Assembly: GCA_020057645.1 (NCBI GenBank)
Contig: JAGVFL010000082.1
Coordinates: forward strand, 1-9,312
DNA length: 9,312 bases
From: Candidatus Omnitrophota bacterium
Lineage (GTDB): Bacteria; Omnitrophota; Gorgyraeia; Gorgyraeales; Gorgyraeaceae
Reading direction: 5' to 3'
In this document: piece by piece, positions 1-6,961 of the stretch
How positions within the stretch are numbered: the first letter of the stretch is position 1
Layout of the letters: each line of letters opens with the position of its first letter
The notes under the pieces: model-generated
What the model was told of the DNA's origin: nothing
Seen by the model: the letters and a program-made list of their open reading frames with translations, nothing else
The model's database searches: none
Position numbers and translations under genes: made by a program

Positions 1-584
1 GCCTTTTTAATCTGCCCGGGATGGCCAAAACAAGTCGGCTTATAGCTTCTGATGTCTATTTTCTCGGGCCATATAAATTCTGTTTCCTGTTGTCGGATAT
101 CCGAAGGTATATCGATCAAAACCGGCCCGGGCCTTCCGCTAGAAGCGATATAAAATGCCTCGCGGATAGTCTGCGCGAGGCCTTTAACGTCTTTAACTAA
201 ATAATTATGCTTTGTTATAGACCGCGTAACGCCTGTAATATCCGCTTCCTGAAACGCGTCATTCCCGATAAGAAACGACTTCACCTGTCCGGTAATTGCT
301 ATCATCGGGATAGAATCCATGTATGCGTTAGCAATGCCGGTAGTAAGATTTGTAGCCCCCGGCCCTGAGGTTGCAAGACACACCCCGACTCTTCCTGTCG
401 CTCGGCTGTATCCGTCTGCCGCGTGAGCAGCGCCCTGTTCGTGCCTGGTCAATATAAATTTTATGTCAGCGTCGTATAAGGCATCAAATATAGGCAGGAC
501 CTGGCCGCCGGGATAGCCGAATATTACTTCAACGCCTTCTCTTTTTAAAGATTCTATTAATATTTTTGCGCCTGTCAGTTTCAT
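1..584 (-). CDS. ilvB: Acetolactate synthase large subunit, N-terminal part (3' end outside window)
   Basis: Catalytic subunit of acetohydroxyacid synthase, the thiamine-diphosphate enzyme that condenses pyruvate with pyruvate or 2-oxobutyrate in valine, leucine and isoleucine synthesis; cytosolic. Reading leftward from the ATG at 584-582, 194 codons stay open to the window edge. The visible part is the TPP-binding pyrimidine domain: [19 protein letters not shown] at about residues 20-38, the cofactor-activating glutamate E49 in [24 protein letters not shown] at 71-80, and [13 protein letters not shown] at 150-162. The C-terminal two thirds, with the Mg/TPP diphosphate-binding domain, are missing. 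Only 3 bp separate it from the ilvD stop (TAA ATC ATG). No strong Shine-Dalgarno is visible, so translation is probably coupled to ilvD. A regulatory subunit gene (ilvN) would be expected further left but is not seen. Biosynthetic IlvB is favoured over catabolic pyruvate-using relatives because ilvD is adjacent. Confidence 0.95.
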   Translation of the reverse strand, partial: MKLTGAKILIESLKREGVEVIFGYPGGQVLPIFDALYDADIKFILTRHEQGAAHAADGYSRATGRVGVCLATSGPGATNLTTGIANAYMDSIPMIAITGQVKSFLIGNDAFQEADITGVTRSITKHNYLVKDVKGLAQTIREAFYIASSGRPGPVLIDIPSDIRQQETEFIWPEKIDIRSYKPTCFGHPGQIKK

Positions 585-587
585 GAT

Positions 588-2240
588 TTATTCTAATATC
601 GCGCCTTTAGACGGAGACGAGACCATGCGGCTGTATCTTGAAAGCCAGCCGCTCGTAACTCTTGACTTCGGGGCCTTCCATTTTTTAAGACGTCTTTCTA
701 TCTCAGAAGCCGGCAAGTCCGCATCTATGCACCTATTTTTTATATCTATTGTAATGATATCTTTATCTTTGATTACAGCTATGGGGCCGCCTTTACTGGC
801 TTCGGGAGAAACATGGCCTATACAAGGGCCTCTTGTGCCTCCGGAAAATCTTCCGTCCGTAACAAGCGCCACGTCATTGGATAAACCCATGCCCACTATT
901 GCTGACGTGGGAGAAAGCATTTCTCTCATGCCCGGGCCTCCGGCCGGACCCTCATATCTTATTACAATCACGTCGCCTTTTTTAATTTTCCCGCTTAGGA
1001 TGGCGCTCATTGACTCTTCCTCAGAATTAAAAACCTTTGCGCTGCCTTGAAAAAACATCGCCTCTTCGCTCACCGCGCCCTGCTTTACAACGCAGCCTTC
1101 AGGGGCGATATTACCTTTTAAGATAGCGATGCCGCCTTCTGCTTTATAAGGATTATCCAAAGGCCTTATAACCTCTTCGTCAGAAACTTTACTGAGCCTT
1201 GCGATTTCTTTTATGGATAAACCGCTCACAGTAGGGTTATCGTTTAATTTTGTCTCAAGCCTTTTTAAAACACCGGGTATTCCTCCCGCATCTTCCAGAT
1301 CTTCCAGGAAATATTCTCCTTCGGGCCTTAAGTCGGATATCTTAGGAGTAGCCCTGCTTATCTTGTCAAATACATCGAGCGGCAATGAAATCCCGGCTTC
1401 CCTGGCTATGGCTATAAGATGCAAAACCGTATTTGTAGATCCGCCGAGCGCCATATCCACCATTATTGCGTTCAGAAACGCTTTTTTATTCATAATAGAG
1501 CGCGGTTTTACATTTCTTGAAACAAGCTCGATTATCCTCTTTCCGCTCTCAAAAGCTATCCTCATTTTCTTGCTGGATACTGCGAGAGACGTGGCGCATC
1601 CGATTAAAGACATGCCCATTGTTTCGGTAATGCAGCTCATTGTATTGGCTGTAAAAAGTCCCTGGCACGAACCAGGGCCCGGGCACGCGTTCATCTCAAG
1701 CTCATCCATGTCTTCTTTTGAAATCTCGCCTTTCTTAAATTTACCAACAGCCTCGAACGTATCCCTTACGAGATCCAGACGCCTTCCTTTATAATGCCCT
1801 GTCAGCATCGGGCCGGCTGTGACAATAATGGTTGGTATGTTCACTCTCGCGCTTGCCATCAACATGCCCGGGGTAATCTTGTCGCAATTGGTTAAAAGCA
1901 CAAGGCCGTCGAGCGAAGACGCTCCTGCGATTGTTTCTACCATATCCGCTATCAGTTCCCTTGACGCAAGAGAATATCTCATGCCTGAATGGCCCATCGC
2001 GATGCCGTCGCATATACCGGGTATTCCGAAAACAAACGGCTTTCCTCCGCCGGCGTAAATCCCGTTTTCAATAGAGCGTTCCAGCGTCCGCATGTGCATA
2101 TGGCCCGGTATAAGATCCGTAAAACTGGACGCTATGCCTATAAAAGGTTTTTTAAGATCGCTGCAGCACACTCCTGTAGCGTATAGAAGAGCTCTATTAC
2201 CTGCTTTAGAAACACCTTTCTTAATAATATCGCTTCGCAT
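588..2240 (-). CDS. ilvD: Dihydroxy-acid dehydratase
   Basis: Converts 2,3-dihydroxy-isovalerate and 2,3-dihydroxy-3-methylvalerate to the 2-oxo acids, the penultimate step of valine and isoleucine synthesis; an Fe-S enzyme of the cytosol. At 550 residues it is full length. Motifs in order: IPGHMHM at 44-50, [21 protein letters not shown] at about 75-95, [19 protein letters not shown] with cluster cysteine C119, [16 protein letters not shown] at 186-201 with C192, [10 protein letters not shown] at 266-275, [15 protein letters not shown] at 428-442, and [10 protein letters not shown] at 462-471 with the presumed catalytic serine S466. Position 46 is glycine (PGH), as in the E. coli-type enzyme, not the PCN cysteine of the plant-type [2Fe-2S] group. 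The ATG at 2240 has AGAGGG four bases upstream and lies 18 bp after the isomerase stop. The gene runs into ilvB 3 bp later, so the two are surely cotranscribed. Confidence 0.97.
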   Translation of the reverse strand: MRSDIIKKGVSKAGNRALLYATGVCCSDLKKPFIGIASSFTDLIPGHMHMRTLERSIENGIYAGGGKPFVFGIPGICDGIAMGHSGMRYSLASRELIADMVETIAGASSLDGLVLLTNCDKITPGMLMASARVNIPTIIVTAGPMLTGHYKGRRLDLVRDTFEAVGKFKKGEISKEDMDELEMNACPGPGSCQGLFTANTMSCITETMGMSLIGCATSLAVSSKKMRIAFESGKRIIELVSRNVKPRSIMNKKAFLNAIMVDMALGGSTNTVLHLIAIAREAGISLPLDVFDKISRATPKISDLRPEGEYFLEDLEDAGGIPGVLKRLETKLNDNPTVSGLSIKEIARLSKVSDEEVIRPLDNPYKAEGGIAILKGNIAPEGCVVKQGAVSEEAMFFQGSAKVFNSEEESMSAILSGKIKKGDVIVIRYEGPAGGPGMREMLSPTSAIVGMGLSNDVALVTDGRFSGGTRGPCIGHVSPEASKGGPIAVIKDKDIITIDIKNRCIDADLPASEIERRLKKWKAPKSRVTSGWLSRYSRMVSSPSKGAILE

Positions 2241-2258
2241 AATACCCTCTACTTTAAA

Positions 2259-3233
2259 CTAAAAAATTTCTATCTTGGCGTTTTTCCTTAACGCATCTAC
2301 GGTTTTATTTACCTCATCCCTTTTGCGCTTGTTAAGTAAAAACTTTGCTATGTCTTCGGAAACTTCCTCGTATGTTAAGGTATGAGCGGCTTTCTTATCC
2401 GTCACCTTTATCACATGATAGCCGAATTGAGTCTCGATCGCAGGGCTTATCTGATCTTTTTCAAGGCCGAAAGCAGCATCTTCAAAAGGCTTCACCATAT
2501 CGCCTTTTTTGAAATAGCCTAGGTCTCCGCCATTGGAGGATGAAGCGTCTTCAGAGTTTTCCTTAGCAAGCTTGACAAAATCCTCGCCTGACATCGCCCT
2601 GGCCCTTAATGCCTCTATCTTTTCCTTTGCCTTCTGTTTTTCTTCCGGCGTTGCCTTCTCCCCGACTTTTATAAGTATGTGGCTCGCATTTACTTCATCA
2701 GGGACATTTAATTTATCTTTATTAGTTTCATATTCCTGCTTCTTTTCATCTTCTGTCACAGGGCTTAATTTAGAAAAAACCTCCTTTTCTAAGTACGCAT
2801 TTATATAGCTGCCTTTCTTGATATCTTCCTTCAGGTCTTTTATTTCTATACCTCTTTCCTTCAAGACCTTCTGAAATTCCTGATCAGCGCCAAAGCCTTT
2901 TTTAATATTTTCCAGCTGGCTGTCAACCTCTTTGCTCAGGTCTCCTATATCTGCCTTCTGGCTTGCCTGGTACAGCAATTCCGCAGATACGAGTTCGTTG
3001 AGGATATCTTTTTTTAATTTATCCTTTTCTTCATCCTTTACGGTAACTCCGAACATCTTCTGATTTTCTATGTAATTATTGACTGCCGCGTCTAACGTAG
3101 ATGTTTTGATTTTGGCGCCGTTAACCTTTGCCGCAAAACTTTCTTTTTGGGCAGCCGCATTCGAAGAAACAACGCAAGATAATGTTAACGCTACAACCGC
3201 TACCGCAATAAACCAATTATTCCTGATACGCAT
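2259..3233 (-). CDS. Exported peptidyl-prolyl isomerase, SurA/PrsA-like (parvulin domain)
   Basis: Likely a folding chaperone for secreted or outer-membrane proteins acting beyond the cytoplasmic membrane. The 324-residue protein has a signal peptide: a basic start (MRIRNNW), a hydrophobic core at about 8-22, and SNAAA before QKE near residue 28 as a plausible signal peptidase I site. C20 (TLSC) does not make a convincing lipobox. A SurA-N-like helical region follows at about 31-155, with NGAKIKTSTLDAAVNNYI near its start, and a single parvulin domain at about 179-278: NASHILIKV, the stretch SEDASSSNGGDLGYFKKGDMVKPFEDAAF, and FGYHVIKVTDKK. A charged helical tail ends the protein. The ATG has AAAAGGAG (3239-3246) five bases upstream. 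It lies 91 bp after greA with a candidate promoter between, and 18 bp before ilvD. SurA and PrsA cannot be told apart here, so no symbol is given. Confidence 0.9.
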   Translation of the reverse strand: MRIRNNWFIAVAVVALTLSCVVSSNAAAQKESFAAKVNGAKIKTSTLDAAVNNYIENQKMFGVTVKDEEKDKLKKDILNELVSAELLYQASQKADIGDLSKEVDSQLENIKKGFGADQEFQKVLKERGIEIKDLKEDIKKGSYINAYLEKEVFSKLSPVTEDEKKQEYETNKDKLNVPDEVNASHILIKVGEKATPEEKQKAKEKIEALRARAMSGEDFVKLAKENSEDASSSNGGDLGYFKKGDMVKPFEDAAFGLEKDQISPAIETQFGYHVIKVTDKKAAHTLTYEEVSEDIAKFLLNKRKRDEVNKTVDALRKNAKIEIF

Positions 3234-3285
3234 GACATCTCCTTTTCTTCGGCCGGTTTAAAATCTCTATGGCCATTGAATTTTT

Positions 3286-3314
3286 ATTATCTCATTTTGG
3301 CAAATAAAATTCAA
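3286..3314 (-). promoter_or_regulatory. Candidate sigma-70-type promoter upstream of the isomerase-ilvD-ilvB genes
   Basis: In the 91-bp gap after greA the minus strand reads TTGAAT (3314-3309), a 17-base spacer, then GATAAT (3291-3286). These match TTGACA at 4 of 6 and TATAAT at 5 of 6 positions with ideal spacing. The surroundings are AT-rich, and the transcript would start about 45 bases before the isomerase ATG. This is the only promoter-like pair I found in the window's gaps. It is a visual match only, and chance occurrence in AT-rich DNA is possible. Confidence 0.4.
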
Positions 3315-3324
3315 CACAATTCTA

Positions 3325-3798
3325 TTATCTGGATATACCGGTAATTTTATATCTTAAAGTCCCCGCTGGCACCTTTACATTAACTATGTCGCCGATTTTA
3401 CAGCCCAAAAGCGCCTTTCCAACCGGAGAGGAAATGGAAATCTTGCCTTCCGCGTAATCAGCCACATCCTCGGTCACCAGCATGTAATCTATATCTTCTT
3501 TTGAATCTATATCTATTAATTTTAACTTAGCTCCTATATACGCCTTATCCGAAGATGTGCTTTTATTATCCATGATCCTGGCAGTCAGAATCTTTTCCTC
3601 AAGCTCTCTGATCCTTTTTTCGTTTATTGCCTGCGACTGTTTTGCGGAATCATATTCCGCGTTTTCGCTCAAATCTCCGAGCTGCCTCGCCTTGTCAAGG
3701 GCATTCGCTATTTCCTTGCGTTTTACGGTCTTAAGTATTTTTAATTCCTCTTTAAGCCTATCACATCCTTCTCTCGTCAAAAAAGTGCCTTCAGACAT
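3325..3798 (-). CDS. greA: Transcription elongation factor GreA
   Basis: Enters the secondary channel of backtracked RNA polymerase and stimulates cleavage of the extruded transcript, restarting elongation. At 157 residues it matches the usual length of about 158. The N-terminal coiled coil covers about 8-75. Its tip carries ARQLGDLSENAEYDSAK, with the acidic residues D42 and E45 that correspond to the Mg-positioning pair in known Gre factors. The C-terminal FKBP-like domain contains ISSPVGKALLGCKIGDIVNVKVPAG at about 121-145. The ATG at 3798 follows a consensus AGGAGG whose bases overlap the stop codon of alr, so translation is probably coupled to alr. GreB is less likely given the SPVGKALLG motif. 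It appears to be the last gene of the upstream operon, but no rho-independent terminator is visible after it. Confidence 0.97.
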   Translation of the reverse strand: MSEGTFLTREGCDRLKEELKILKTVKRKEIANALDKARQLGDLSENAEYDSAKQSQAINEKRIRELEEKILTARIMDNKSTSSDKAYIGAKLKLIDIDSKEDIDYMLVTEDVADYAEGKISISSPVGKALLGCKIGDIVNVKVPAGTLRYKITGISR

Positions 3799-3803
3799 AA
3801 ATT

Positions 3804-3809
3804 CCTCCT
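3804..3809 (-). promoter_or_regulatory. Consensus ribosome binding site of greA, overlapping the alr stop codon
   Basis: The minus strand reads AAATAGGAGGAATTTATG. The AGGAGG is the best Shine-Dalgarno in the window and shares two bases with the alr stop TAG (3810-3808). It lies five bases before the greA ATG. The arrangement suggests that ribosomes ending alr re-initiate at greA. Confidence 0.85.
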
Positions 3810-4920
3810 ATTTGTATATTCTCGGAACACGCTGGCCTATATTGCATAATACCTCGTAAGGTATGGTATTTATAATCCCGGCTAATTCTTCCGCCCTTAT
3901 AGTCTCTTTGGCCTGGCTGCCTATAAGGATTACATCGTCGCCTACTTTTGGATTTTTTAAATGCCCTACATCCACCATGCACATATCCATGCAAACACTG
4001 CCTACTACAGGACAACGGCTGCCATTTATTAAAACCTGCGCTTTATTTGAAAAATGCCTTGAATATCCGTCGCCATAGCCAACAGGTATCGTAGCTATTT
4101 TTGTAGGCTTACGAGTCACATAAGTCATGCCATAACTTATGCTGCGGCCTTTAGGCATTGATTTCAGATAAGTAACCTTTGTTCTTAAAGTAAGCGCGGG
4201 TTTTAAAAGTATATTTTTCATAAGGCATTCTTTAGGATATATGCCGTACATCATGAGGCCGGGCCTTACCATGTTCATATGGCTATCCTTAAAATCTATG
4301 AGGCCCATGCTGTTTGCGGTGTGTTTTATAGGTATGTATATGTTGTTATCCCATAGATCTTCTACAAGGCGCTTAAAATTTCTTATCTGGTTATACGTAA
4401 AAATTTTGTCGGTTTCCGCGTTCGGAAAATGCGTAAAAATCCCGTCTATGACAATATTTTTCAACCCCGCTATTTTTTTTATAAATCCTATTGCCTCTTC
4501 GTGCCAAAATCCAAGACGGCCCATGCCGGTATCTATTTTCACGTGCACTTTTACTGTTTTATTTTTTGCCCCGGCAAGTTTAGAAAGCATTTTAGGCACA
4601 TCCAGATCGGAAACCGTCTGTATCACGTTGAACCTTAGAACGCCTTCTGTTTCCTCCGGCAGGATAGCGCCTATCACAAGTATATGCTTTTTTATCCCTA
4701 TCCTGCGCAGGACAGCTGCTTCGTCAATAGACGCAACCCCAAAATAATCCACATAATCAACAATAGCCTTTGAGACTTCCTTTATCCCATGGCCATAAGC
4801 GTCTGCTTTTACAACCCCGAGTATCTTTGTATCGTCCTTAACAATATGGTTCACTATTTCCAAATTATGGCGGATAGCTCCCAGATCTATTTCTGCGAAT
4901 GTAGGCCTGTAAAATCTCAT
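3808..4920 (-). CDS. alr: Alanine racemase
   Basis: PLP enzyme that interconverts L- and D-alanine, supplying D-alanine for peptidoglycan. From the ATG at 4920 it is 370 residues, normal for the family. The PLP lysine is K38 in VVKADAYGHG. MGRLGF holds R135, MVRPGLMMYG holds R219 (the arginine facing the PLP ring nitrogen in characterised racemases), SYGMTY holds the second catalytic base Y263, and GYGDGYSR and GSVCMDMCMVDVG (about 280-319) complete the active site. It ends with the typical YEVLCNIGQRVPRIY. An in-frame TTG at 4938 would add six residues, but the ATG at 4920 has AGGTGAG six bases upstream and forms an ATGA overlap with the tsaB stop, so I chose it. Its position next to tsaE and tsaB is also seen in other bacteria, for example many actinobacteria. 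Confidence 0.96.
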   Translation of the reverse strand: MRFYRPTFAEIDLGAIRHNLEIVNHIVKDDTKILGVVKADAYGHGIKEVSKAIVDYVDYFGVASIDEAAVLRRIGIKKHILVIGAILPEETEGVLRFNVIQTVSDLDVPKMLSKLAGAKNKTVKVHVKIDTGMGRLGFWHEEAIGFIKKIAGLKNIVIDGIFTHFPNAETDKIFTYNQIRNFKRLVEDLWDNNIYIPIKHTANSMGLIDFKDSHMNMVRPGLMMYGIYPKECLMKNILLKPALTLRTKVTYLKSMPKGRSISYGMTYVTRKPTKIATIPVGYGDGYSRHFSNKAQVLINGSRCPVVGSVCMDMCMVDVGHLKNPKVGDDVILIGSQAKETIRAEELAGIINTIPYEVLCNIGQRVPRIYK

Positions 4921-5594
4921 GGTTTTCTCACCTGGCAATCTTCAGGATACAGGTATAAAGGCGTAAGTTTATTCATATTGGTTTTTTTTGCTTTTTTGAC
5001 TCTTGAGAAACCCAGCTTGATAAGATTTCCCGCGCCCGGATACCAGTATTGTTCTTCTAAAAATACTGTTTTTTTATTTATCCTCAATACATTATTCATG
5101 TAAAGAGGCACGCCGTCGCCTAGGAAAACGGCCTGCGTTTTTATCTTGGCCATCAACTTATCTATGGGCAGCACCATGTAATCTGATAATCTCACAACCA
5201 GGCCGCCTTTCCTTCGGTAAATAGCGGAATAAACCTGGCCCCTTTTTGCGTCTATTATAGGGACGATGTCTTTATCGCTCTCTATTGCATTGCAGGCAAT
5301 AGAATCCATGCTCGCCACGCCGATGCACGGTTTTCCGGAAGCTGCGCCAAAACCTTTTATCGCGCTGACGCCTATTCTCAAGCCGGTAAACGAACCCGGC
5401 CCAAGGCCTATTATAAAAGCATCTATCTTATTTATCGACACTCTGGTTTTCCTTAGAAGCCCTTTTATTTTTGGCACAAGCTGGCTTGCGTGTTTTCTGT
5501 CCAGCAAATAAGATTCTTCTTTTATTATATCTTTATCTTCGCTTAAGGCAATGTTCAAAAATTTCGAACTTGTGTCAATCCCTAAAATCTTCAA
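4917..5594 (-). CDS. tsaB: tRNA N6-threonylcarbamoyladenosine biosynthesis protein TsaB
   Basis: Non-catalytic ASKHA-fold partner of TsaD; with TsaE it forms the complex that transfers threonylcarbamoyl to A37 of ANN-decoding tRNAs. It has 225 residues, typical of TsaB. The N-terminal phosphate-binding-like motif MKILGIDTSSKFLNIAL, KHASQLVP near 35-41, and the signature GLGPGSFTGLRIG at 63-75 identify it. VPIIDAKRGQVYSAIY at 111-126 and TPLYLYPED near the end are also typical. The start is TTG (5594-5592), supported by AGAGAGG six bases upstream and by the conserved MKILGIDTS beginning; I see no better in-frame ATG. It overlaps tsaE by 20 bp and alr by 4 bp (ATGA). The catalytic partner gene tsaD is not in the window and must lie elsewhere. 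Confidence 0.95.
   Translation of the reverse strand: MKILGIDTSSKFLNIALSEDKDIIKEESYLLDRKHASQLVPKIKGLLRKTRVSINKIDAFIIGLGPGSFTGLRIGVSAIKGFGAASGKPCIGVASMDSIACNAIESDKDIVPIIDAKRGQVYSAIYRRKGGLVVRLSDYMVLPIDKLMAKIKTQAVFLGDGVPLYMNNVLRINKKTVFLEEQYWYPGAGNLIKLGFSRVKKAKKTNMNKLTPLYLYPEDCQVRKP
4927..4933 (-). promoter_or_regulatory. Ribosome binding site that fixes the alr start at 4920
   Basis: AGGTGAG lies six bases before the ATG at 4920 and inside the 3' end of tsaB. The alternative in-frame TTG at 4938 lies upstream of this site and so cannot use it. This decides for the 370-residue product. Confidence 0.7.
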
Positions 5595-5994
5595 TTACGA
5601 CCTCTCTTTTAGTGCCGCCCTTTACCTTGAATTTCACAAGTATGCGCTTTTCAGGCAAGAGGCATTTTATTTTCTCTGCCCATTCTATTACAGTAACGCC
5701 GGTTCCGTAAATATATTCTTCTACGGCCAGGTTTTCTATTTCCTTCAAAGTGTCAAGCCTGTATAAATCAAGGTGATACAGCGGAATCTTTCCGCTGTAT
5801 TCCTTTATTAAAACAAATGTCGGGCTATTTATACGCTTTGAATCTTTCACGCCAAGGCCTTTTCCAATGCCTTTTGTAAACGTGGTTTTACCGCTCCCCA
5901 TGTCTCCTGAAAGCGCGATTATATCCCCCGGCTTCAAACCCTTGGCCAGTTTTTCTGCAATCAGCATTGTTTCTTCAGCGCTATTTGTTATCAT
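5575..5994 (-). CDS. tsaE: tRNA threonylcarbamoyladenosine biosynthesis ATPase TsaE
   Basis: Small P-loop ATPase that drives the TsaB-TsaD complex in t6A37 tRNA modification. At 139 residues it is family-sized. Walker A is GDMGSGKTT at 30-38, a slight variant of the usual GDLGAGKTT. INSPTFVLIKEY at 55-66, LYHLDLYRL at 72-80 and VIEWAEK at 102-108 are family hallmarks. The ATG at 5994 has AAGG four bases upstream. The gene follows thiL after a 64-bp gap that holds a 35-bp palindrome, and its stop lies 20 bp inside tsaB. The tsaE-tsaB pairing strengthens both calls. Confidence 0.96.
   Translation of the reverse strand: MITNSAEETMLIAEKLAKGLKPGDIIALSGDMGSGKTTFTKGIGKGLGVKDSKRINSPTFVLIKEYSGKIPLYHLDLYRLDTLKEIENLAVEEYIYGTGVTVIEWAEKIKCLLPEKRILVKFKVKGGTKREVVIEDFRD
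5601..5607 (-). promoter_or_regulatory. Ribosome binding site supporting the TTG start of tsaB
   Basis: AGAGAGG on the minus strand lies six bases before the TTG at 5594-5592, inside tsaE. It is the main evidence that tsaB initiates at a non-ATG codon, together with the conserved N-terminal MKILGIDTS. Confidence 0.7.
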
Positions 5995-6022
5995 ACAACC
6001 TTATCTCATTCCCGCATTGCAT

Positions 6023-6057
6023 AAGTTGACAAAGTGACATTGTCAGTTTGTCAACTT
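6023..6057. repeat. 35-bp intergenic palindrome, copy 1 (between thiL and tsaE)
   Basis: Left arm AAGTTGACAAAGTGACA, one central T (6040), right arm TGTCAGTTTGTCAACTT. Sixteen of 17 positions pair; the exception is G6034 against G6046. The right end touches the thiL stop codon (6061-6059). The element has the same size, centre (TGACA-T-TGTCA) and outer AAG/CTT ends as the palindrome at 9087-9121. No T-run follows on either strand, so it is not a standard intrinsic terminator. Best read as one member of a dispersed palindromic intergenic repeat family; it could act as an RNA hairpin at the thiL 3' end. Function unknown. Confidence 0.85.
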
Positions 6058-6058
6058 G

Positions 6059-6961
6059 TTAGAAATGAGTGAAGCCAGCGGGTTTAATTTTTTCTGATTT
6101 TCCGCTTTTCTTTACAAGAGAAAAGCCTTCGCGGCCGTTCAATACCCGGCCGATTTTAGAAAGCCTTGTTCTGAACGGCCACGTGTCCTCTAATCTATCC
6201 GCGTAGCGCTCAGACAGCGTAAAAACCAATTCAAAATCCTCGCCGTCCCTGACAGCTGAATCAAACCCTGTCGCATATTTAGATACAGGTATTGTTTTTT
6301 CGAAGATCGCCGCGCCTTTATTGCTTTCTTTTAATATATGCCCCAGATCAGCCAAGAGAGCGTCAGACACGTCTATCATTGAATTAACCTTAAAATTCTT
6401 TACTAAAAATCTTGCCTCTTTAAGCCGCGGAGTAAAATTGAGATGCCTGAGCTTTATTGAACCGCCTATATTGCCGGTAACAAATATAACGTCGTTTTCT
6501 TTAGCGCCGCTTCTCAGCGTTAAATTTTCTTTTTCTACTTCCCCGATAAGGGCAATGTTGATAACTATCTTGCCGGAACCGACCGTATCACCGCCCACTA
6601 AATCAACTTCAAACCTCTGCGCTATTTTTTTTATGCCCCCATATAATTCATCCGCATATTTTAAATCCAGGGAACCGGGGAAACCTACTGAACAAACGGC
6701 AAATTTAGGAACCCCTCCCATCGCAGCGATGTCGCTTACATTGCAAGACAGGGCCTTGGCCCCTACCAGTCCGGCCTTGTCGCATTTATGAAAATGCTTT
6801 CCTTCTACGAGCATGTCGGTCGTAAAAAGCAGGTATTTATCTTTTGTATACTTTAAAACAGCTGCGTCGTCGCCTATGCCTTTTATGACCTGGCCGGATA
6901 ATTTAATCGTTCTATTAATCCTATTTATAAAATTAAATTCGCCTAAATCTTTTAACTTCAT
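6059..6961 (-). CDS. thiL: Thiamine-monophosphate kinase
   Basis: Phosphorylates thiamine monophosphate with ATP to thiamine diphosphate, the final step of the cofactor's synthesis; cytosolic, of the PurM-like superfamily. From the ATG at 6961 it is 300 residues. Motifs: MKLKDLGEFNFI at the start, GIGDDAAVL at 28-36 (metal and nucleotide aspartates D31, D32), TTDMLVEGKHF at 47-57, NVSDIAAMGG at 74-83, LVGGDTVGSGKI at 121-132, DVSDALLADLGHIL at 197-210 (alanine where DVSDGL is usual), DGEDFEL at 239-245 and a GFTHF end like the family's GFDHF. A GTG at 6967 is in frame, but the ribosome binding site supports the ATG. The gene overlaps mtnA by 29 bp. No other thiamine genes and no TPP riboswitch are in the window, so it is expressed here as an operon passenger. 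Confidence 0.95.
   Translation of the reverse strand: MKLKDLGEFNFINRINRTIKLSGQVIKGIGDDAAVLKYTKDKYLLFTTDMLVEGKHFHKCDKAGLVGAKALSCNVSDIAAMGGVPKFAVCSVGFPGSLDLKYADELYGGIKKIAQRFEVDLVGGDTVGSGKIVINIALIGEVEKENLTLRSGAKENDVIFVTGNIGGSIKLRHLNFTPRLKEARFLVKNFKVNSMIDVSDALLADLGHILKESNKGAAIFEKTIPVSKYATGFDSAVRDGEDFELVFTLSERYADRLEDTWPFRTRLSKIGRVLNGREGFSLVKKSGKSEKIKPAGFTHF

Noticed and set aside
1660..1677. CCCTGG/CCAGGG inverted repeat inside ilvD
   Set aside because: It is a six-base stem in the codons for the conserved CPGPGSC region, explained by protein sequence and GC-rich codon choice.
1213..1794. Long plus-strand open frames opposite ilvD and alr (for example 1213-1794 and 4241-4747)
   Set aside because: They lie antisense to genes with unmistakable family motifs, show no recognisable domain, and arise from codon bias on the coding strand.
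588..2240. Loss of a cluster cysteine in IlvD (glycine in PGH where some enzymes have PCN)
   Set aside because: The E. coli-type enzymes also have PGH at this place, so this is a subgroup trait and not a defect.
3251..3274. GGCC...GGCC repeats in the greA-isomerase gap as a hairpin
   Set aside because: Only four bases pair, with 16 between; GGCC is self-complementary, so this is a weak chance match.
4921..4938. TTG start for alr at 4938
   Set aside because: The ATG at 4920 has a well-spaced AGGTGAG and an ATGA junction with tsaB; the six extra residues have no family support.
6027..6052. TTGACA on either strand of palindrome copy 1 as a -35 box
   Set aside because: It is part of the repeat arms, and no acceptable -10 hexamer lies 16-19 bases downstream in the gene direction.
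6023..6057. Both 35-bp palindromes as rho-independent terminators
   Set aside because: Neither is followed by a T-run in the direction of transcription, and the arms are not GC-rich. A simple terminator would also split closely spaced genes. An RNA hairpin role remains possible.
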